DNA from: Sipunculus nudus
Lineage: Eukaryota > Annelida > Sipuncula > Golfingiida > Sipunculidae
DNA length: 64,000 nucleotides
Reading direction: 5' to 3'
NCBI GenBank assembly: GCA_026874595.1
Contig: CM049316.1
Span: forward strand, 24,139,839-24,203,838
In this document: positions 49,086 to 61,602 of the stretch, piece after piece
Layout of the letters: each line of letters opens with the position of its first letter
Numbering within the stretch: the first letter of the stretch is position 1
Notes under the pieces: model-generated
What the model saw: the letters and a program-made list of their open reading frames with translations, nothing else
Databases searched by the model: none
Told to the model about the DNA's origin: nothing
Made by a program: the position numbers and the translations under genes

Positions 49086-49770
49086 CGGATGACTTACAAT
49101 GAACGACCGTACATCTTCCTGGTGTAGGACCTTCAGGGATCGCTGCACTTGAGCCGGTAGCTGAACACGCATATAGCAGCTGAATCCAAGTATAAGAATC
49201 CTCTCCAATTTTTCCACAATACTACTAGGGTTCGTTTAGAAATACTTAAGTTATACCTGCCTTGTACATTTGAGTCTATGAAACAATTTACAAATTGGAA
49301 ATAGATAACACAGAAATCTGTAAATTGCAAAATGCATGCTAGTTATTTCATGTATCTTTGTATTTTATATCGTTTTATTGTTCTTTGATATTATAATTAT
49401 TTTTTAGTATAAAAATTGTTTAGTTTCTCCACCTTTATAACGTAAGTAATATCTGTACTTTTACGTTTTAAACCTTTTTTAAGTATGAAATATATATATA
49501 TTTATTAAATTTTTGAACATTTAAATAATTTAAACACCGTAGGCATTCAATATTGGCAAAAATGGTCTTGTGAACTATGGTAATTGTCTGTAATACTATT
49601 AATATTTTTTAGTATAATAATTGTTTAGTTTTCTATCTTTATAGCGTAAGTAATATCTGTTCTTTACGTTTTAAACCTTTTTTAAGTATGAAATATATAT
49701 ATTTATTAAATTTTTGAACATTTACATACTTTAAACACCGTAGGCATTTCATATTGGCAAAAATGGTCTT
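49086..49770. repeat. Diverged relative of the edge duplication plus a ~204-bp tandem pair
   Basis: 49200-49260 and 49370-49570 resemble 940-1000 and 1190-1320 of the edge repeat (TTTAGAAAT...TTAAGTTATA and TTGGCAAAAATGGT words). Within it, 49408-49575 recurs at 49612-49780 with a period near 204 bp. 49090-49190 also resembles 51780-51880 (GACTTACAATNAAC...AACACGCAT). It appears to be an older dispersed repeat. Confidence 0.65.
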
Positions 49771-49780
49771 GTGAACTATG

Positions 49781-50440
49781 ATAAATGTCTGTCTTGCTGT
49801 TACAATATTAAATTTTAATTATATTTTCAATCATAAACCTTAAAATATATGTATGGCCTAGTATTACAGGGGTCCAGTTCATGGTGATCATCATGTCATA
49901 CGTTCACTTCTGATGTCAGAAAAGTCTACAAAAGGGATTTAACTTCATTAATGGATTTGTACTGCATTCAACATAAGTGAAACAAGTTTGCCCATGGACC
50001 CACCTTACATATAACAAAACTATATTCATTTGTACTAGACATAGCTCGTGCTAGCTCGTGCTCAAGTAGTAACCTCAAATTTTGAGTGGTAATTTGCCGT
50101 AAGTTGAAATATGCGCCTAATATGGTATCCGGTGAAACATAAATAGCATAGAATGTGCTGTAACATTGCATTTGGAGTCAGGTAATTATGTGTATTAAGT
50201 GAGTGTACATGTGAAAATTATTCGGAACAAATGATTCCGAACTTCATGCATATGAATCTGCTAATATCTAACACATACGGTCGAAAAGATGAAGGTTGAA
50301 ACTACAAAAAGAAGGACGCACCGTTAGTAACTTAGTAGAAATTGAAGTGTTGTCATCCTGTTATTCTCCTGTAGTGGCTTATATGTTGTAAACGTCATGT
50401 CACAATTATGGGGTATCGTAATGTTAGGAATCCCATTCAC
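49781..50440. other. Intergenic, no feature seen
   Basis: AT-rich, with no ORF or repeat of note. Confidence 0.5.
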
Positions 50441-50520
50441 CAAAGTTCAATTTCTCTTTCTTTCTCGCTCCCTGTGTCTCTCTTCCCCTTTCTCTCTCCC
50501 ACTCAACTTTTTAATCTCTC

Positions 50521-50730
50521 TTTCTCTCTCTCATGAACGCATATCGTGCCCGACTGTCCTTCCACACTCTCTCACGCGTACACTATCACGTACAATCACG
50601 CATACATACCTCCTCTCTGTCTCTCTCTCATGAACGCATATCGTGCCCGACTATCCTTCCACACTCGCTCACGCATACACTATCACGTACAATCACGAAC
50701 ACATACCTCCTCTCTGTCTCTCTCTCATGG
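50521..50730. repeat. Two-copy ~108-bp tandem repeat in CT/CA-rich sequence
   Basis: TCATGAACGCATATCGTGCC starts copies at 50531 and 50629. Each runs through TATCACGTACAATCACG to a CTCTGTCTCTCTC tract. CA-rich sequence (ACACACAC) follows to about 50830. The frames here are repeat translations. Confidence 0.85.
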
Positions 50731-51384
50731 GAACCTACACGCACAAACACACACACACACACTCATAAGCAAACATCTTTACTGACCACCTCTCACGGAT
50801 ACACCTACACGAACAAACACACACATACACTCATAAGCAAACATCTTTCCTGACTGACCCCTTTCTTTACTCTTTCTCTCGGATACACCAACACGTTTAT
50901 ACACGCACAAACACAAACGCACCTGCTTTGTTTGCCACTACAAATTAGCTTTTAAGTAACGTGGCGATTTATGATGAATTACATAATTATAAAATTAATA
51001 TATTTACTTTATAACAATGAGACGGTGTAGTCCTGTCTAGAAAGAGGCGAAAATAATCTGTTAATCCATGTGATGTAAAAGGAACATATCTGTGACGTAA
51101 TCAACATATGACGTACAAATACCACTGTGACATCATCACTAAGAAATATCAAGTAGATGTAATTTTAGTCCATCATCTTAGGTCGTCACTGATATGTCGT
51201 AAGACTGTACATCTGTTCAGTCATTTTTCGTTCTGGATTAATCATAAGGAATCCATACACGGAGTGGTATTATTTTGCTGTTGGACAATCGCCACATTTG
51301 TCTGATTTGCCTCTGGGGTAGTGCATGGTATAAAAATTATTTTTAAAAAATCAGGTGGATAGGGGAAGTGAAATGAAATATAGG

Positions 51385-51890
51385 TCTCGCTCAGCCAAGC
51401 GTGAGTGAACCTTAGATATTTATATTTTTTTTTATTAAACTAAGGTGTTCTCTTGTCTTCTTGCGGTAAATTTGCTTATGTATTAAAAAGTAAAACCAAT
51501 TTTTAATCAAAGTTCAGAGAAGCACAGATCAAAATAAGGTAAGCAGCGAAAAATCAAAATTCTCTTTTTTTTACAAGGGAACATTCACACACATTTTCAG
51601 CCGGTCTGAATCTTTGTCTAGCCGTTAAGTTTAAGATCATGTAACAGGCAGATATGCTGAAAATGCAAATCTCTGGACCGTAGTAGTGATATAGCCCTGT
51701 TGGATGGCGTACTCGCAAGGTCCTGTTTAGAGGTTTATTATTAGCGTTACTATGTCACGCATTAAGCACGCTGTAGCGGATGACTTACAATTAACAGGCG
51801 TGCATCTTTCTAGTGTAAGACCTTCACGCATCACTGCACTTGTGCCTGTAGTTGAACACGCATTAAGCAGCTGAATTCCGGCAAAAGTAT
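51385..51890. repeat. Partial, diverged copy of edge-duplication sequence
   Basis: The CTCAGCCAAGCGTGAGTGAACC region (51389) resembles 2428-2460, and 51490-51570 resembles 2635-2700 (TTTAATCAAAGTTCAG and AAATCAAAATTC words). It is an older relative of the duplicated block. Confidence 0.6.
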
Positions 51891-52468
51891 TCCTGCATAA
51901 TAAATGATTGTTTAATTATTTATTTTTTTTCACTAATTCTCACTTTTCAACTGTACTGTGGTTTCTTTTGGTCTGATTAATGAAAGTATTGCAAAAGTAT
52001 TGAATTTTTCGATTTGTGTGTGTATTTCATATCAGCGCGTGTGTGTACGTGCACCATTTACCCGCCATTTGAACAAAAGTCTGGCACCCAAATTCTCTTG
52101 ATTTTGACGACGCCCCTGGCACGTATACTTCCCAGATGAGCTGCACAAAATAAAGTACCTCAGTATATGTAGACCAATTGCATGAATACAGGGGAGTAGG
52201 GGTATCACCCCCCACCCCACACACTTTTAGGCAAGGGGGATGGCCAATGTAATCACCCCCCAACCCCACCCCAACCCCCCTGAGTAATAATTATATATTG
52301 GACATGAAAAATATTAACAATTAGAATTAAAGACTTGCGCTCCATTTCCGAATTTACTATCAAATATTACATATCTAAACCTGGCCTAGAATTAACATAT
52401 ACTGGAAACAATACCTTATTTTGTAAAACTTTATACTTAATTGCAATATATTTTATTATTTCATAGAG

Positions 52469-52470
<2 letters not shown>

Positions 52471-52517
<47 letters not shown>

Positions 52518-52532
52518 GTGTGTGTGTGTGTT
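52471..52532. repeat. (TA)n(TG)n microsatellite
   Basis: A compound dinucleotide tract about 120 bp before the right edge copy begins. Confidence 0.9.
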
Positions 52533-54543
52533 AATGCGTCAAGCTGTCCCACCTTTCATTACGCTCCAACGCCTGCGAGTCTTCCCCCACCCTTGAAGAT
52601 AATTTGACGCCACTGATGTAGACGTTTTAGTTAACCAGACATACTTTGTTAAAATAAACGACACTCAAGATAAAAAAAATCAACACATTATTCAAATGGC
52701 GAAAAGGAAAAAAATATACATGTAGGTTGTTCAGACAACCGCTCAAACAATAACCTGTCTGAAAGTATTGTTAGTTTCCCACTGAGTAATTTAATTTAAT
52801 ACTTAAAAATTCTATTTATTGTTTCTGCAAACAAAAGATTAAATGAATGCATTATGTCCATAATTGCTACATCACATTGATAGTCTAATACTATAATTCT
52901 AAACGGGAAAAATTGATACAACTCCCATGTTGGTTCAGTAAGTCCTGTTTTCCAATATTTCAAATTAAATAAAAGTGATGGTAAATATTTATTTATTATC
53001 AACGGGAAGGAGGATGAGACCCCCTTGATAATTGTTTTTTTTTTTAATATGAGGCCCTGACCTGCTGCAAGCTGAGCATCCTAATATCAGGTTAATAAAG
53101 GGGCTAAGGATAATCTTTTTAAACGTTTATAAAAAATAGGCGAGAAAATGCCGATCCCACCACACACAGCCAAAATAATCCAAACATATTAAAAAGGGAA
53201 ATCAGTGTTTTCCAGAGAGCATTTTGCAAATCTCCACCTTTCAGTTTCTGCAAATATACAACCAACCACCTTAGGTCACATGGTTTTTGTGTTTGTCAGC
53301 GTTTTCTGATGTACCATGTTTACTAACAGCTTGTCAATAAACAGAAATCACATAATTTCTACAGAAAAGTTAGGTGAATAGTCGTCTTTAACCACGAAAG
53401 CTTTAACCATCAATCCATTTGAGCCCTTTGTTTCTGGGTATGTGCATGTATAGGCGTGTGGGTGTGTTAAAATTCATAAATTTCACCTATGGAAACGTAC
53501 GAATGACGGGTCCTGATAAACTACTTGCACGAGCCCGCCCTGCCCCCGGTTAGCATGTTTTATTAGCAGTTACTGCGTAGGTCATCTCCATTTTCCCACA
53601 ATACTGTCAGGCTCCGTTTAGAAATGTTTAAGTTATATCTGACAAACTGACTGAGGATTTTTACGCTCGTCGAGCAGCTCTAGTTACCGTAGTGTGACAC
53701 CGCTGCCCTAGGCGCTCTTTAAGTTAAACCTGTTGAGTAGTTTTAAGTGGATGAAACAGTATACTGATTGGCTACATAGTTTATTCAGAAATCTCTCCCT
53801 TGCAAAATATATATGCTATATTTATTTCATACGTGTAACTACCTTTTTATATCTGTTTGGTGTTCTTTGATGTTAAAGGTATTTCTTAATTAATTTTAGA
53901 ATACTTTCACATTTAAAATATCATAGGCATTTTCAGTTGGTAAAAATGGTTATTTGAACTATGACTAGAATAAAATGACAGTCTTGCTGCACTTTCTTAC
54001 TTCAACTATTACAGTTTAAAATTGTAGTTATAGGTATAATTTTAAACTTAAGACTGTGTGTGCATAAATTATACACACAATTAAAGTTTTGCTAACCTGT
54101 CCTGTTCAGCGTGACATGTGACATACTTTCTCAACTCGTTCTGTGTGCCTTTTCTATATCCATCTTTTGATGTTTCTTTATTTTTATGGGTACACATATT
54201 AATCATGATCAAACACATATTAAATAAGAATAGAAGGAATTCAGCTTTTTTATTTATTTTGGAAACTGCCGTTCCAGCCAAAGTAGCCCCTGATGACGAA
54301 TGCCGCTAACCAGGAAGAATTTGAGTAAATTACAAGTCATCGGACCATATAAACAGTTCGGAGAGGTAAAATCATTCTTAGAACTACCGGAGGAAACATC
54401 ATTAACGGACAAACTATATCACGTGATCTGCCAGGTCTGCAACTCTCATCATCAACGTGTAATGAAATACTGCTAATGAAATTAATTAATATAAATGTCT
54501 CTTAGATTTCTTTCATTTACGCATTTATCTGTATGTCTGTCTG

Positions 54544-54587
<44 letters not shown>

Positions 54588-55807
54588 GACTCTCTAAACA
54601 GCGCGAGTAATATGTTGATTTTTAAATATTACTGGGTTTTCAAAGTCCGCAAGTACGAAATATTTCTTATTTATGAAACCATTATGTTCTCATTATGTTC
54701 GTATTTGAATATATATAAACAAAGCATTATCCAGCATTTTCCGAGTGCTCAGGTGCTAGCTTTTTCTAAGTAATAACTCATGCATCATAAAGCCCAGCTG
54801 GCTACTTTGACAAAGGGGATTTATCTATCATCATATGGCCAAGTGTGTGACACAACCACGCATTCATCTGTCAATGCATGCTAAAATCACAGACTTGGTA
54901 GTTTGAATTAAGATGAAGCTTTAACCTTTATATCCAAAGAAACCATAAATCAAAACAAAGTTAATAGTGCAAAAGTTACACATACGCTTACATACGTATC
55001 TGCCAGCCTGATTACCTTTGAGTGTCCAACTTATTCTCTCTCTCTCTTTCTCCCCCCCCCCCCCCTCTCTCTCTCTCTCTTAGGTCTCTCAGCCAAGCGC
55101 GAATAAACCATGGACATTTATAATTTAAATATTAATTGGTTTTAAAGCCCATATATCTGAATTATTTCTTTTTTTTAATAAACCATGGTGTTCTCTATTC
55201 TTCTAGAGGTACTTTTATTATATGTTAACAAGAAAGTCGTGCATCGTGATGCTCATCTGACCGATTATATGACCTTATATTTGAGCATTTTTAAATCAAA
55301 GTTCAGGGAAGCCCAGATAAAAAAATAGTAGCGGCAAAAGTCAAAATTCCCTTTTTGAGAACAGTACATATTCACGCACAATTACATCTCTCTCTCTCTT
55401 TCTCTCTCTCTATCTCTCTGCATATTAACGTTCGTATTGCATGAATGAAGAAAATTCACACCTAGCATACAAATCATAAACCTAATAGGTCCGTTTAACC
55501 ATGCTCACCAGCTGTATGTTAAATCCCATTAGAGAAATTATTTTTTTAAACTTCAGTTGTTTCTGGTGGTAAGCAAAAAATATGAAATTTCGTGTACTCC
55601 GGTGTCGGAGTCAGTCGATGTAGAACAGCTGATGACTGCTACCTCAGGGCAGGCCTCTCTTTTATTATAACCAGCCATAAACAATAGTGAAATTTGGTAT
55701 AACACTGGATTAAATGTTATTATTATAATAATCATTTTAATTCACTACTTCTACTAGTATTAATACAACTGGTACTATTATTATAACAATTATACAAAAA
55801 CAACAAC

Positions 55808-55843
<36 letters not shown>

Positions 55844-58303
55844 CATTATTATTATTATTATTATTATTATTGTTTTTTGTATTATTTTTATAATTATTAT
55901 TATTATAGTATTTGTTATAATTATTATTATTATTATTATTATTCCAATTATTATAATAATTATTATTATTATATGCAGGTCTTGTGGTTGGTAGTTCCAC
56001 AGAGATCCTATATATTTTTATAAGATAGAGAGAGAGAGAGAAAGAGAGAGAAAGAGGCAGAGACAGAGAGACATACAAACATACAGATATGAATGTACAC
56101 GCAAGAGAGAAAGAGAGAGAGCGCGACAGAGAGACAACGACAAACAGAGATAGATAGACATTGACGGGTGTACCTTGTTTATTCTCCCATCTTTTAAAGT
56201 ATTTTTATTATATTGGTATTTCTGTTCATAATAATAAAAAGCAAATCAAATTATGAAGGAATTCAGTACATGTACTTGCAAACTGCTGTCTCAGAATAAA
56301 GATCGCAGACCAGGAAGTAGCTGAGTAAATTACGAGTCATCGGACCGGAAACATATGATGCAGAATATCCTCAAGATGCAAGTCAACGGACCATCACGAA
56401 TAGTATATGTCCCTGACTGAAAACGTTCACGCTGTTTTGAGGTTTTGTCTACACTCACAGAATATTAATTCATTATTAAGGAAGGAATGTAAGAACATTC
56501 ACACGCCATAAAACAAGGGTCCATAAACCGATGCTCATGCGCCAGTTATAAATCTTACCTTTCAAGAATTTTTTTTTGCGAAACGTCTCTTGTTTGCAGT
56601 GACCAGCAAAAAAAAAAAAAAAAAAAAAAAACAAAAAAAACTTTGAGATATTTTTAAGTAGTTCGGTTTAGGACTAAGTTTAGGTTAGCAGACTTATTTT
56701 ACCGAAGCTTGCAAAAATATTATTGTAAAGAGCAATTAGCATCAACTTCATTTGTTGAAACGCTCGATAATAATTGCTATTATTATTATTATTATTATTA
56801 TTATTACTACTGCTATTGAGAAACGGCAACAGAAGGTCAGGTAGATAGACAAATAGACAAAGACACACAAATATTAATAGTCCGACAGAGGTAGAGGTAG
56901 AGAGACAGTGATAAATTGAGAGACCTGTGACTGAAAATAATGGATCTGTCTATGACATGTGAAGTTAAAATGATGTAGTGTGCAAAAGAATAAGAGAAAT
57001 AATGATGTATTAAAATTTGGTAAAAAAAAGTTTAAATATTGTCTGAGAGAGAGAGAGAAAGAGAGAGAGAATGTGTCTTGATCGGGGAGGGTGTATCCAA
57101 CTCTCACACCGTGGAGAAACAGTGCTTCGACCCACCAACACTTCATGACCTTTAATAGATTAAAGGCCTCAAACATATTGTCTTATGATTCACCACTGGC
57201 GGCAGAATTTGCTATTACTTCCGCCTGAACAGCGATATCAAGTTTATAACCTAGGTTGGTTAATGTTATTGTAATTAAACATTTCAAGTAGATATGGAAT
57301 GAAAGTTTTGTCTGTTTATCAATCATTTTGGTTAAATGAAGTAATTAACTGAAAGTTCCCTAATTATACTTCTTAATTTAAATTGCGAGTCTTGCAGAAA
57401 AAAAAATTATATGTGATTTTGAAAGTAAATGGATCTGTGACATCCGAGTTTTAGTGTGTACCGAAAATGGCAGCCCACATGAGCGGTTTCGGGAAACTGA
57501 AAGAAATAATAATGTCAGGGTTTTATTAGGGCGCGGAGGATTCAACAAGAAAGTACTCCGACGCTTGGCAAAGCGCAAGCAAGAACCTATCTACCAAAGG
57601 AGTCTGGTAAGAAATGTGTATCGGTAAAGTTAAGAGCCGAATAGCGCTTTTGTTTACACAGCCCAACTGATCAAACTATCGTAGGATAAGTTGATTTTTT
57701 ATACGAATTACCACTTCTTACGCAGTGGTAATAAGCTATATTCGTGCTATATCTCCTTCGCTTTAACAATGCTCTCATAGGTCTGATCAACTGCCGTGTA
57801 TTGCCACTACATGTGAAAAGTGTATATGAGTATAATCATTTCTTCTTTGTATATATATTATAAATCGAATAAATTTTGAAAATCATCAAGCCTATAGTCC
57901 GTGTTGCTACCTTTATAGGCCCAATTTGTCATCTTTCATAATCTTAGTTTCATACTCTAAGAGTTGGTTGGTTAATGGGAAGAGCGGTTTTATCAGTGTA
58001 AAGGACTGGGTACGTTTGAACAAGATTATTGTTATGTACGGTTACTCCCGCATTTGCTAACCAGCGCCATCTAGTATTCAAACTTTGAACGATTTGGAAG
58101 TTTAAGGTAGCCATCTTTCGATTAAAAGTTTACTTTAATCATTTTTCAACTCAACATAGTGAACCTTTATGTATTCCTATTGGCAATTCACTCAAATGTA
58201 TAAGAATACACAAAGGAATTAGCTATTTTTAATGCCATACTCAAACGTTATGTGTTTCACTAAATGAACACAAGATGGCGCTGATAAGCAAATGCGGGAG
58301 TTA

Positions 58304-58662
58304 GACTGGTTCCCGTGTCCAATAACGTGACGTATATTTAGGACAGGTAACGGGTACTCACATTAGGATGCTTACGGTAAATAGAGAGGGCGTGTTTTTT
58401 ACGTCACCCCATGTGCCATATCCCTGATCAGATAGGTGTCAGTAAATAAACGTACTGAATCTACTGATATCATGAGGCCATAGTTGTTCTTTCTGTTTAT
58501 AGTCAAGGGCAGGATTATAAGTATGTCTTCGAGCATTCATCAACAATTTAAAATAAAAAAATTCCCAGGAATAACACAGGTTAGATCAACGTTTAATGGC
58601 ACCAAATTTGAACACTCATCTCCTATCTGACGCTTTTCTTATATTTATTATTAATACAGTTA

Positions 58663-58703
<41 letters not shown>

Positions 58704-61063
58704 GTTATTATTAATTTTACAATCAGAATAATAATTGTAATTGTTGGTATTAATTAATTATTATTTATTCATTTAATTAATGCTATATTTGCTTAAATTA
58801 AATACTTAATAAGACAAAATCTTAATAATAATGATATTTTTTTAAAATAATTATTATTAGTATTAAAGCAACATTACATTTTTATAAGTATATTGTTTTA
58901 TTTTTTATAAGTAGGAGTATTATTAATTACTTGTTCATTCAATAGCAGCATTTTTTATGAAATAATGATCATGTTATTATTATTTTTATTATTATTATGA
59001 TAATCATTATTTTTATATCAAAAATAATAAATGTTACCTTAAATATTATTGTTTTAAATTTTTTAACTAATATATACTAATATACTAATATACAAACATA
59101 ACATATATAAGTACATGTAACACAATTATTATTATTATAAATAGTAGTAGCAGTAGTAGTAGTAATAGGAAATTCATAAATTTATTTGTTTGATTCTGAC
59201 ATCACATTTATTTAATAAACACATAAATAACAATAAAAATTATAATAAAAATAATAATAATAATAATAATAACAAATACTGTTATTATTATTATTATTAT
59301 TCGCCCTATTATATCTTTTATTTGTCGTCTGACAGGACATCTTTCCCGGCCACTATATACTGTAGATTCAGAAATATTAGTTGGGATTTTATTTTCGTGG
59401 TTTTCATGGACAAAGTTAATCCACGAATTCATGATTCCCACGATAAAAAAAAATCATAAGATCAGAAATTATCTTAACAGCAGCTGGTGGTCGACTTCAT
59501 CTATATATAGTTATTATCGCTGGCTGAATTTTTTAGTAAAGGTAAAAAATGGTTTATTACTATTTTATGATTGCCATTGATACATATAATAAATGTACTG
59601 TATTGCATTTCCTGTAATACTATAAAAAATACGTGATTTATAAATATTATGTTGTCAATTCCATTATTTCCCCCAATATCGCACAAACACGGCCCCCTGA
59701 AATGTTAACAATAAACCAATATCAAACTTTACTTTAAATTAGAAAACAAATCCCCACATTTCCTCTTTTCAACATTTCGGGTAAAATATTCAAGAACAAT
59801 GCCACATTTCTATCGCTCAAATCGGTAGTTCTGACACGACAAGAACGGTACACTTGTTCCAATGTTCGTAACCACAGCTACCGAGGCACGGCTTTTTTCA
59901 ACCTTCTTTCAATAGAGATAAAACGAGACTTACGCTCCTTATTGGCTCATTTGCATTACCGCGGGGACGCGAAAGTAATTAGAACTTATTCCGAATATTG
60001 CCGACTGCAGTTGCGTGCATAAAAATGAGCCATTAATATGATAGACGGTATTTCCTCCGAATATTGCCGATAGTTGTACATAAATGTTAGCGTAAGTAAG
60101 TGTCGCAGAATACAAATGCAAATTATGCCCCTCTAATTTTCAGAAGAGAAAAATTCCTGTCTAGTCGACCCATTATACCGATTTCTGTTTCTTTTTTTTT
60201 TAGTTGACACGTTGAATGCCGAACGAATCTTGTCTCTTGTATGTCCCACGGCCCCGTCTAAGATTTACAGGTGCCACATGTGACTACCGCCATGATTAAA
60301 AAAGGTAAAAACGTTCAAGTGGACGGTCCCGTTTTATTTTTCCTCCGATCAAGTGAGGGTTAACTTTTCTGTGAACGTGGAGGGATCGGGTGTTATAACT
60401 AATAGGTGATGTATCGTGTGTTACAACTAACAGCCGATGTATTGTCCGGCACGTGTCGGTTACGGCTGGTTAACTCTTTTGTTAGGGTCGGGTGAACCTT
60501 GTTTGCTCAACACTGACCTAATTGACCGCGGTACAGGCGCACCGTGTGATAAGCATCTGAGTCGAGCCACCGGTGTACATATGTTCCCGTCTTCCTTGCG
60601 CACATTAAGATATTAATAACCAAGATTTTCTATAATATTCATGGTCTTTCCACGAATTCAAATACCCCACGATATGCGTTTTGTACAATAACACGAAATT
60701 TTAAGCCCACGATATTATCTGAATCTACAGTAGATGTTGACAAGAACGGGGCGGGGCGCTCGACAGGGGGAGAGGCTATAACCAGTCTGTTTACCCAGGC
60801 GATCATGTCTTGGTATGGATGTGTTATGACCTTTCTGTTACATTTTACTATTTCATTCGATTACAAACATGGTATTTTACCAACGACAACCCTAACTAAA
60901 GGTAGAGCAATTCTTTTTAATTCAATATTCCAAAAAATTTGTGGATAAAAGCGTGTTAACGGCAGTATTATTTCGTCATTTTAGCCTCGAAATGAGTACC
61001 CGTTACCTGCCCCTCTTTCGAGGACGCGACGATAGGGAGAGAAAGAGGGGAGGGAACCAGCCT
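58304..61063. mobile_element. 2.76-kb non-autonomous TIR element
   Basis: The ends are GACTGGTTCCC and, inverted, GGCTGGTTCCC. A second inverted pair lies just inside: GGACAGGTAACGGGTACTCA at 58341 and its near-complement at 60991-61011. AATGCGGGAGTTA flanks both sides (58291-58303 and 61064-61076), and the left edge copy (5710-5732) has it once, giving the empty site. If the TIR is read as TTAGRCTGGTTCCC, the duplication shrinks to TGCGGGAG (8 bp). The interior is AT-rich, with ATT runs and only short frames. No transposase is present, so it needed an enzyme in trans. The superfamily is unassigned. Confidence 0.85.
59365..60735. repeat. Inverted repeat pair inside the 2.76-kb element
   Basis: CTGTAGATTCAGA at about 59370 has its complement TCTGAATCTACAG at about 60718-60730. 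Further in, both sides carry TTCGTGG, CCACGAATTCA and CCCACGATA words in mirrored order. It may be the ends of a second element nested in the first. Confidence 0.5.
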
Positions 61064-61377
61064 AATGCGGGAGTTACCGTAAATAATAATAACCTTGTTC
61101 AAAGGTGCCCATTCAAGCTAAACCTTGTTCCAGAATACTCCCCTCCCAACCCCTCCCCCAGTCCCCCAACCCCCCGATAATCTTAGGTAGGATGCAATCG
61201 CTGAGCGACCTCTAGAGTAGCCTATCCCTGCTTAACTCTGACCTGAGACTTATATTGTGCAAAATATTTTTCCACATAGGCCATATTGGAGATTCCGAAG
61301 CGCAAACAGGGACAGCTTAAACAAGGTAAAACCCAGTTTTATTGATACAAAAGTGCAAAAGACTGAGACAAGCGAAT

Positions 61378-61587
61378 ATGGGCGTAAGCACGGAAGTGTG
61401 GCGCGTACGAATTGGCTGTTTTGTGCAGCCAAAAATCAAATGTAAATTTCGCCCGGGAACCATAACACTTGATTCGACATCTATGGCCTTGACCTTGCGT
61501 CTAGCAACTTTGTTGGCGGTACTGTTGACACAGGACGGGGGCGTCGAGTTAAATCCCGGTCCTCCTCCAAAGGAGAGACCTAGTTAA
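61378..61587 (+). CDS. Short LINE ORF ending in a 2A-like peptide
   Basis: A 69-codon ORF from ATG at 61378. Its C-terminal part reads LRLATLLAVLLTQDGGVELN followed directly by PGP, then seven residues and a TAA. 2A peptides (D-V/I-E-x-N-P-G-P after a hydrophobic stretch) make ribosomes skip a bond and occur at the front of several invertebrate LINE proteins. Here the usual Asp of the motif is Gly (GVELNPGP), with an Asp two residues earlier, so activity is doubtful. The stop is in the same frame as ORF1, 15 nt upstream of its ATG, which suggests that the stop is secondary or that reinitiation is used. Confidence 0.75.
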   Translation: MGVSTEVWRVRIGCFVQPKIKCKFRPGTITLDSTSMALTLRLATLLAVLLTQDGGVELNPGPPPKERPS

Positions 61588-61602
61588 CAAGACCAGAGCT
61601 CA

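Larger units (their letters stand above)
52646..61315 (+). repeat. Right copy of the large direct duplication, interrupted by a transposon
   Basis: Matches 1-5935. The match runs 52646-58303, is interrupted by a TIR element (58304-61063), and resumes at 61064-61315 (TTAGGTAGGATGCAATCGCT and flanks, as at 5831). It carries 28 bp at about 61228-61255 that are absent from the left copy. It ends where a LINE begins at 61316. No host gene is supported within it. Confidence 0.92.

Noticed and set aside
50397-50853. Ser/His/Thr-rich overlapping frames
   Set aside because: They are low-complexity CT/CA-rich tandem sequence, open in several frames at once.
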